Source: Pseudomonas saponiphila (GTDB taxonomy: Bacteria > Pseudomonadota > Gammaproteobacteria > Pseudomonadales > Pseudomonadaceae). From it: a DNA stretch of 64,000 nucleotides. The stretch is taken from assembly GCF_900105185.1 (NCBI RefSeq), contig NZ_FNTJ01000001.1, positions 1,468,501 to 1,532,500 of the forward strand. Direction: 5' to 3'. The stretch's first letter is position 1. The number at the start of each line of letters is the position of its first letter. The translations under genes were made by a program, and so were the position numbers. Positions 59,358 through 64,000 of the stretch are shown piece after piece. The notes under the pieces are model-generated. The model searched no databases. It was not told the origin of the DNA and was given only the letters and a program-made list of their open reading frames with translations.

Positions 59358-59546
59358 ATGCTGATTCTGACTCGTCGGTGCGCAGAAAGCCTGATCATTG
59401 GTGATGGCGAGATCACTGTGACCGTGCTCGGCGTCAAAGGTAATCAAGTGCGTATTGGTGTCAACGCCCCCAAAGAAGTGGCGGTTCACCGTGAGGAAAT
59501 TTACCTGCGGATAAAGAAAGAGAAGGACGAAGAACCAAGCCATTAA
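59358..59546 (+). CDS. rsmA: RsmA/CsrA post-transcriptional regulator
   Basis: A 62-residue CsrA-family protein: '[20 protein letters not shown]', '[18 protein letters not shown]' with the RNA-contact Arg/His/Arg residues. It binds GGA motifs in mRNA leaders and is titrated by Gac-controlled small RNAs, controlling secondary metabolism and biofilm. Start fixed by the conserved MLILTR sequence; the leader contains its own GAGGA and ATAGG elements. Confidence 0.97.
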   Translation: MLILTRRCAESLIIGDGEITVTVLGVKGNQVRIGVNAPKEVAVHREEIYLRIKKEKDEEPSH

Positions 59547-59565
59547 TTTTTATCGTTTTTTTTGT

Positions 59566-59594
59566 TTGCAAACGGGGAGAAAGCTGGTTAATAT
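59566..59594 (+). promoter_or_regulatory. tRNA-Ser promoter
   Basis: TTGCAA (59566-59571), 17-bp spacer, TAATAT (59589-59594), 15 bp before the tRNA gene. Confidence 0.75.
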
Positions 59595-59608
59595 ACGCCC
59601 CGTGTTGC

Positions 59609-59699
59609 GGAGAGCTGGCCGAGTGGCCGAAGGCGCTCCCCTGCTAAGGGAGTACACCTCAAAAGGGTGTCGGGGGTTCGAATCCCCCGTTCTCCGCCA
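59609..59699 (+). tRNA. tRNA-Ser(GCT)
   Basis: 91 nt including CCA. Acceptor stem GGAGAGC/GTTCTCC; anticodon stem CTCCC/GGGAG around loop CTGCTAA (anticodon GCT); the long variable arm is typical of tRNA-Ser; GTTCGAATC T-loop. Confidence 0.97.
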
Positions 59700-59764
59700 T
59701 TATTTGCTTAGTACGTTGTAATCTGGCTTCTTCTGTAAGTTGTTGAAATTACTAGAAAAAGTGC

Positions 59765-59792
59765 TTGACAAAGAGATTTAACGGCCTATAAT
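59765..59792 (+). promoter_or_regulatory. Consensus sigma-70 promoter of the tRNA-Arg pair
   Basis: TTGACA (59765-59770), 16-bp spacer, TATAAT (59787-59792); 14 bp before the tRNA gene. Both hexamers are perfect consensus. Confidence 0.93.
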
Positions 59793-59806
59793 GCGCGGCA
59801 ACAAAT

Positions 59807-59883
59807 GCACTCGTAGCTCAGCTGGATAGAGTACTCGGCTACGAACCGAGCGGTCACAGGTTCGAATCCTGTCGAGTGCACCA
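59807..59883 (+). tRNA. tRNA-Arg(ACG), copy 1
   Basis: 77 nt with encoded CCA. Acceptor GCACTCG/CGAGTGC; anticodon loop CTACGAA (ACG); the wobble A should become inosine. Confidence 0.97.
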
Positions 59884-59955
59884 TTTAAGAGTTAGTTGCA
59901 GTGATGTAGTTAACTCCGCTTCAACCAGTTGTGGTCTGGTCTAAAAACACAAAAT

Positions 59956-60032
59956 GCACTCGTAGCTCAGCTGGATAGAGTACTCGGCTACGAACCGAGC
60001 GGTCACAGGTTCGAATCCTGTCGAGTGCACCA
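59956..60032 (+). tRNA. tRNA-Arg(ACG), copy 2
   Basis: Identical in all 77 bases to copy 1, 72 bp further on. Probably on the same transcript as copy 1; a terminator follows. Confidence 0.97.
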
Positions 60033-60040
60033 TACAACAG

Positions 60041-60070
60041 AAAGCCCGCATCGAAAGATGCGGGCTTTTT
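60041..60070 (+). terminator. Terminator of the tRNA-Arg transcript
   Basis: Perfect stem AAGCCCGCATC/GATGCGGGCTT around GAAA, followed by Ts. Confidence 0.95.
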
Positions 60071-60444
60071 GCTTTGTGCGATTTATCCATCTATCTCTCT
60101 TCTTATGGTTTTTGGGGCTGGAACGGCTTGCTTCGCCGGCAGTCGAATGACGCGCCTGCCTAAAGGTTTTTTCTGTTGGCATGTGTTTTCTTTTTTTGCT
60201 GGGGCGTCGCAGTTTCACAGATTCGGACGCTGCTTAGGTTTGTGCCGCAAGCGCTTGTTCTTGCCACGATTTTTTAACGTTTAAAGCTGCCAAGGGGTGT
60301 ATCATTGCGCCCGTCAGCCCCGCCGGGGCTTGTGGAATACCTCCATGGACTTACCCAGTAGTTATTCAGTATCCCGTTTTCACAATCATGAACTGACTGA
60401 TTGATCCTTCCGGCGTGCTCCTCTGCTGGGAGTGGAGTTCGCCT
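60071..60444. other. Region upstream of mgtE with a possible structured leader
   Basis: 374 bp without a convincing gene. A -10-like TATCAT at 60300-60305 would give a leader of about 130 nt. Within it a perfect hairpin AGCCCC-GCC-GGGGCT (60316-60330) and, just before the start codon, CTCC...GGAG pairing that may hide the ribosome-binding site. It does not match the classic magnesium (M-box) element by eye. Confidence 0.45.
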
Positions 60445-61887
60445 ATGACCGAAGTAGAAGTAAAGAAGACGCAGGAAAGCCTGCAAGACCGTCTTGCTCA
60501 AGTCGTCGAGCTGCTGCAGCGCCAGCGGGTGGTCGAAGATCTGACGCATCGTCAGGAAGGTCACCACCACGATCGGGTCGAGAACCTGGTTCATCGGCAA
60601 AATCTCGTCGAGTTGCAGCGCAAGCTTGATGATCTGCACTCTGCCGACGTTGCTTACATCCTTGAAGCCTTACCGCTAGAAGAGCGTCTGACCGTCTGGC
60701 AATTGGTCAAGGCCGAGCGCGATGGCGACATTCTTCTCGAAGTATCCGATTCCGTTCGTGAAACCCTGATCGCCGACATGGATGATCATGAACTCCTGGC
60801 TGCGGCCAAGGAGATGGACGCTGACGAACTTGCTGACCTGGCTCCCGAGCTGCCGCGAGACGTTGTCCATGAGCTGATGGAGGCTCTCGATGGTCAGCAG
60901 CGTGAGCGTGTTCGCTCTGCGCTGTCCTATGACGAGGAGCAGGTCGGTGCGTTGATGGACTTCGAGATGGTGACGATCCGCGAGGATGTCAGTCTCGAAG
61001 TGGTGCTGCGTTACCTGCGTCGGCTCAAGGAGCTGCCAAGTCATACCGACAAGCTGTTCGTGGTGGATTACGACGGTGTGCTCAAGGGGGTGCTGCCGAT
61101 CAAGCGCCTGTTGGTCAATGATCCGGATAAGCAAGTCTCTGAGGTCATGGCCAGCGATCCGGTGAGCTTTCATCCTGATGAGGATGCCTATGACGCGGCT
61201 CAGGCATTTGAGCGCTATGACCTGATTTCTGCTCCTGTGGTCGATAAGAATGACAAGTTGATCGGCCGTTTGACCATCGACGAAATGGTCGACTTGATTC
61301 GCGAGGAAAGTGAAACCGAAGTCCTCAATATGGCGGGTCTGCGCGAGGAGGAAGATATCTTCGCCTCGGTCTGGAAATCCTTACGCAACCGTTGGGCCTG
61401 GTTGGCCATCAATCTGATCACGGCGTTCGTTGCGTCGCGTGTGATTGGTCTGTTTGAAGGTTCCATCGAGAAACTGGTAGCCCTGGCAGCCTTGATGCCG
61501 ATTGTTGCCGGTATTGGCGGCAACTCGGGTAATCAGACCATCACCATGATCGTGCGGGCCATGGCCTTGGATCAGGTGAGTACCGGTAATACGTCGCGCC
61601 TGATGCGCAAGGAGCTGGCGGTGGCTCTGATCAATGGTCTGGTCTGGGGAGGGGTGATCGGTGCGGTTGCCTATATGCTCTACGGGAGTTGGTCGCTGGG
61701 AGTGGTGATGACTGCCGCGATGACCTTGAACCTGTTGCTGGCAGCCTTGATGGGGGTTCTGATTCCCATGACTCTGGCGCGCCTGGGGCGTGATCCGGCA
61801 ATGGGTGCCAGCGTGATGATTACGGCAATGACCGACAGTGGCGGTTTCTTTATCTTTCTCGGTCTGGCGACGATCTTCCTGCTTTGA
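60445..61887 (+). CDS. mgtE: MgtE magnesium transporter
   Basis: A 480-residue MgtE. A cytosolic N-domain (about 30-140, 'LHSADVAYILEALPLEERLT'), two CBS domains (about 145-270) and five C-terminal transmembrane helices with 'AALMPIVAGIGGNSGNQTIT' and 'AMTDSGGFFIFLGLATI' as in the family. Magnesium binding to the cytosolic part closes the channel. ATG at 60445 follows GGAG. A terminator (61914-61942) follows. Confidence 0.95.
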   Translation: MTEVEVKKTQESLQDRLAQVVELLQRQRVVEDLTHRQEGHHHDRVENLVHRQNLVELQRKLDDLHSADVAYILEALPLEERLTVWQLVKAERDGDILLEVSDSVRETLIADMDDHELLAAAKEMDADELADLAPELPRDVVHELMEALDGQQRERVRSALSYDEEQVGALMDFEMVTIREDVSLEVVLRYLRRLKELPSHTDKLFVVDYDGVLKGVLPIKRLLVNDPDKQVSEVMASDPVSFHPDEDAYDAAQAFERYDLISAPVVDKNDKLIGRLTIDEMVDLIREESETEVLNMAGLREEEDIFASVWKSLRNRWAWLAINLITAFVASRVIGLFEGSIEKLVALAALMPIVAGIGGNSGNQTITMIVRAMALDQVSTGNTSRLMRKELAVALINGLVWGGVIGAVAYMLYGSWSLGVVMTAAMTLNLLLAALMGVLIPMTLARLGRDPAMGASVMITAMTDSGGFFIFLGLATIFLL

Positions 61888-61913
61888 CTCTCCTTTATAT
61901 ATGGGGAACCCCG

Positions 61914-61942
61914 CGAAGCGCCTTTAATGGCGCTTCGTTGTT
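61914..61942 (+). terminator. mgtE terminator
   Basis: CGAAGCGCC (61914-61922) with GGCGCTTCG (61929-61937), then T-rich sequence. Confidence 0.9.
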
Positions 61943-61952
61943 TTTATCGCAG

Positions 61953-61982
61953 GCAAAAAAAAGCCAGCAACTAGGCTGGCTT
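61953..61982 (-). terminator. amrZ terminator
   Basis: AAGCCAGC (61961-61968) with GCTGGCTT (61975-61982); read on the minus strand it is followed by eight Ts. Serves amrZ. Confidence 0.88.
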
Positions 61983-61999
61983 GAGCATTCTGGGAGCAG

Positions 62000-62326
62000 T
62001 CAGTTGGCGTCTGCGGCCATTTCAGCGTCATGGGCTATCAGTGAAACCAGCGCGTTTTGCTGGCGATGTGAAAGTTGGCGGAAACGTTGAAGCAGTTCGC
62101 GCTCATGCAAGGACAGCTCTGGGCTGTCCAGGCGCATGCTCAGCTCTTCACCCAAGGCGCCTTCCTGAATAAGACTCTGTTCCAGGCGCGCGATGATTTC
62201 GGAGTTCATGCTGCGGTGATGATTGCGAGCCACCTCGGCAATGCGTTCACGCATCCCGTCGGGTAGACGTACGACGAACTTGTCAGCCGTACGGCTGGAA
62301 TAAATTGCCTGTTTCAATGGGCGCAT
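62000..62326 (-). CDS. amrZ: AmrZ ribbon-helix-helix regulator
   Basis: A 108-residue Arc-type protein, same length as P. aeruginosa AmrZ, and very close to it: '[20 protein letters not shown]', '[20 protein letters not shown]', then a C-terminal tetramer-forming part '[20 protein letters not shown]'. AmrZ controls alginate, flagella, c-di-GMP genes and itself. The upstream region has an AlgU-like promoter (62384-62410). Confidence 0.95.
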   Translation of the reverse strand: MRPLKQAIYSSRTADKFVVRLPDGMRERIAEVARNHHRSMNSEIIARLEQSLIQEGALGEELSMRLDSPELSLHERELLQRFRQLSHRQQNALVSLIAHDAEMAADAN

Positions 62327-62383
62327 ATTTTTAACCGGTTAGTTCAGGGGAGCGGTTCTCGGAATTGGCCGCGAGCTGTCTTT

Positions 62384-62410
62384 TAGGACAAGCCGCATTG
62401 CCAAATGTTC
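62384..62410 (-). promoter_or_regulatory. AlgU (sigma-22)-type promoter of amrZ
   Basis: On the minus strand GAACAT (62410-62405), 16-bp spacer, TCCTA (62388-62384), close to the AlgU consensus GAACTT-N16/17-TCTGA. amrZ is AlgU-dependent in P. aeruginosa. Confidence 0.65.
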
Positions 62411-62704
62411 AACCTGAATTGTTAAGAGGCCCGCATCATGCCTCAAAATTGCCAGATCCTTGGCGTCAATTCTGTGACAAATATTGAACTGGATAAAGGC
62501 GTTATGCCAGCACCAATTATCAGAAATGCGGACTGGTTTGAAAAGATCGCCGACTCCACATTGTGGGCCGCATTCTCTCATCCGACGGGAGTGTCAGTGC
62601 ACGGGCGAACGTGCATGCTATGCGGGTGAAAGCGTAATCCCTACTTGTTAGAGGATAGTGGCAAATGGCCGATTTACTAGTTGGGCTGCCCAGGACGGCG
62701 ACCT
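62411..62704. other. Intergenic region between amrZ and phnN
   Basis: About 290 bp beyond the AlgU-like promoter. Short open frames exist on both strands (for example 62438-62629) but none has a convincing ribosome-binding site or known sequence. No phn gene is seen. Confidence 0.4.
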
Positions 62705-63286
62705 ATGCCGGGTAGAGTGATTTATCTGATGGGGCCCTCTGGGGCTGGCAAGGATAGCTTGATTGATGCCGCCAGGCAGCCTATCCGTAGATTGGGGTGT
62801 GAGGTGGCAAAAAGAGTGATCACCCGCTCGGCTGAGTCTGTGGGTGAGGAGGCGCTCGAAGTTACGTTCGAGGAGTTTGAGCGGCGTGTGACTTTGGGGG
62901 AGTTTGCTTTGTTCTGGCGTGCCAACGGTCTGGGTTATGGCATTCCCAGGCAGATTGATACTTGGCTGGCACGGGGGCGAAATGTTCTGGTCAATGGTTC
63001 CCGAGGGCATTTGCGTCAGGCGCGAGAACGCTATCCCGATTTGATTCCGATCGTTCTGACGGTCGATAACGAAGTGCTGCGCCGGCGTTTGCTGCGTCGT
63101 GCCAGGGAAAGCCTGCCGGAGATTGAGCGTCGTCTGCAGCGCAACCAGCAGTTTGTCAGTGCTACCTGGCTGGATGAAGAGCGTGTCATACGCTTGGATA
63201 ATTCGGGTGAGCTTGAGGCTACTCTGGTGCGTCTGTTAGCCATACTCCGTGAGCAGGGTGTCAACCCAGTGCCGGGTCAAACTTGA
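62705..63286 (+). CDS. phnN: Ribose 1,5-bisphosphate phosphokinase
   Basis: A 193-residue guanylate-kinase-like enzyme. The P-loop is 'GPSGAGKDSLIDAARQP' near residue 9, with 'RSAESVGEEALEVTFEEFER' and 'FALFWRANGLGYGIPRQID' as in PhnN. It makes phosphoribosyl pyrophosphate from ribose 1,5-bisphosphate in phosphonate breakdown. No other phn gene is in the window upstream or downstream, so here it may serve a separate PRPP route. ATG at 62705 fits the family start. Confidence 0.9.
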   Translation: MPGRVIYLMGPSGAGKDSLIDAARQPIRRLGCEVAKRVITRSAESVGEEALEVTFEEFERRVTLGEFALFWRANGLGYGIPRQIDTWLARGRNVLVNGSRGHLRQARERYPDLIPIVLTVDNEVLRRRLLRRARESLPEIERRLQRNQQFVSATWLDEERVIRLDNSGELEATLVRLLAILREQGVNPVPGQT

Positions 63287-63872
63287 TCTTGCGTCCGGCG
63301 AGAAGTGCTAGCAGGGACAGGCCGAGCATTGAGTCGCAGATAATCAGCGCAGTATTTTCTAGTGAGTCGTCAGGTAGTAGCAAGGCGGAAATGGCGCCAA
63401 GCAGGCTTCTGAAGCTTTTTAGAGAGTCCAGCGTATGTTTTGTTTGGTGCTGGGTTGCTGATGATGCTGTCAGAAAGCCTCGCCAGGTGCGGCTTAAGGC
63501 TTTGCTTGTAATCAGGTGGCGTTGGCTGCTGGTTAAAAGTGAAAAGTCGCAAGCACGATGATGGCGATCATACTCAATAGAAGCAGGGCGCTGTGTACAG
63601 CCTTTATCTCCGCAGTCCTCATCCGCTTACTCAAGCAGCTCTCGATATGAGTTTTTAAAAGGCAAAGGCTTGGCCTGGTGATGAGCGCGCGGCCAATTGC
63701 ATTTTGCAAGGATGGCTTTTGGTGGTGCAATGTGCGTGCTGGGATCTTTAGCTAACAAGTCGCTTCTGGCAGTTTGTGCAAAAAGCCCTGTGGATGACAT
63801 GACAAACGTGGCCTCGGCCGTTAACATGCTCGCCGTTCTTTGCGCCTGGCATCGTCGGGCGTTTGCTGTTTT
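63287..63872. other. Region between phnN and tRNA-Arg(CCT) with no clear gene
   Basis: 586 bp. On the minus strand hydrophobic, transmembrane-like reading frames occur (a 29-codon frame at 63533-63622 and a segment ending at 63263-63265) but they are in different frames and lack good starts. A plus-strand frame (63712-63882) runs into the tRNA and is not believed. Possibly decayed coding sequence. Confidence 0.4.
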
Positions 63873-63949
63873 GTCTCAGTAGCTCAATTGGATAGAGCAT
63901 CCCCCTCCTAAGGGGAAGGTTGGCAGTTCGAACCTGCCCTGGGACACCA
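63873..63949 (+). tRNA. tRNA-Arg(CCT)
   Basis: 77 nt with CCA. Acceptor GTCTCAG/CTGGGAC (one G-T pair); anticodon stem TCCCC/GGGGA around CTCCTAA (anticodon CCT); T-arm GCAGTTCGAACCTGC. Confidence 0.95.
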
Positions 63950-64000
63950 TTTTTCTCCGAGTACCCCTCTCTCTGCCTATTTATAGTCGCCGCCTGTATC

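Noticed and set aside
59807..60032. Direct repeat of about 80 bp
   Set aside because: It is simply two identical tRNA-Arg(ACG) genes, not a mobile element or attachment duplication.
60300..60444. M-box (ykoK) magnesium riboswitch before mgtE
   Set aside because: The conserved M-box blocks were not found; only generic hairpins are visible.
62438..62629. Small plus-strand frame between amrZ and phnN
   Set aside because: No ribosome-binding site or recognisable sequence; a minus-strand frame covers the same DNA equally well.
63697..63882. Plus-strand 61-codon frame ending in the last tRNA gene
   Set aside because: It runs into tRNA-Arg(CCT) and has no good ribosome-binding site.

Overview
The window comes from a Pseudomonas chromosome, most likely the P. 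fluorescens/P. protegens/P. chlororaphis side of the genus. The evidence is high GC throughout, many Pseudomonas-type REP palindromes, and a gene order (acsA, aotJQMOP-argR, aruCFGDB-orf-aruE, alaS, lysC, rsmA, tRNA-Ser) that matches the arginine region known from P. aeruginosa. RsmA, AmrZ and ArgR homologues typical of the genus are present. No prophage, insertion sequence, CRISPR array or plasmid-type gene was seen, so this is mostly core genome with a few accessory blocks.

Left part (1-17.8 kb): an ECF42-type sigma factor cluster with three small upstream proteins; a LysR/PACE efflux pair; a four-gene paraquat-inducible (pqi) lipid-transport operon with PqiA split in two; a LysR-controlled 5-oxoprolinase-like operon that carries its own biotin carboxyl carrier protein and biotin carboxylase plus a permease; and Pit phosphate and CorA/ZntB-type transporters.

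Middle part (17.8-36.9 kb): a chemoreceptor, a PepSY protein, a sterol-desaturase-family protein, a glpQ-araC pair, a monooxygenase/glutaminase-like pair facing a LysR gene, a DUF1003 protein, a BdlA-like PAS chemoreceptor beside a MASE2-GGDEF diguanylate cyclase, a TetR/metallo-hydrolase divergent pair with a clear operator, XRE and AraC regulators, a TauE-type exporter, an unrecognised 326-residue protein, nrdB without nrdA, and a DUF2790 protein.

Right part (36.9-64 kb): acsA; the arginine/ornithine uptake operon aotJQMOP with argR; the arginine succinyltransferase (AST) operon aruCFGDB-orf-aruE, which converts arginine to glutamate and succinate. ArgR-type sites lie before aotJ and aruC, and each operon has a terminator-like hairpin right after its first gene. 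Next come ribH2 behind an FMN riboswitch, a threonine aldolase, alaS, lysC, rsmA, tRNA-Ser and two identical tRNA-Arg genes, mgtE, amrZ behind an AlgU-like promoter, phnN, and a tRNA-Arg(CCT) at the right edge.

The most unusual points are the biotin-equipped pxp operon, the histidine-tailed small protein inside the aru operon, the orphan zinc-finger-like protein beside nrdB, the QPE-for-HPE glutaminase-like protein, and several undescribed inverted repeats in regulatory positions.
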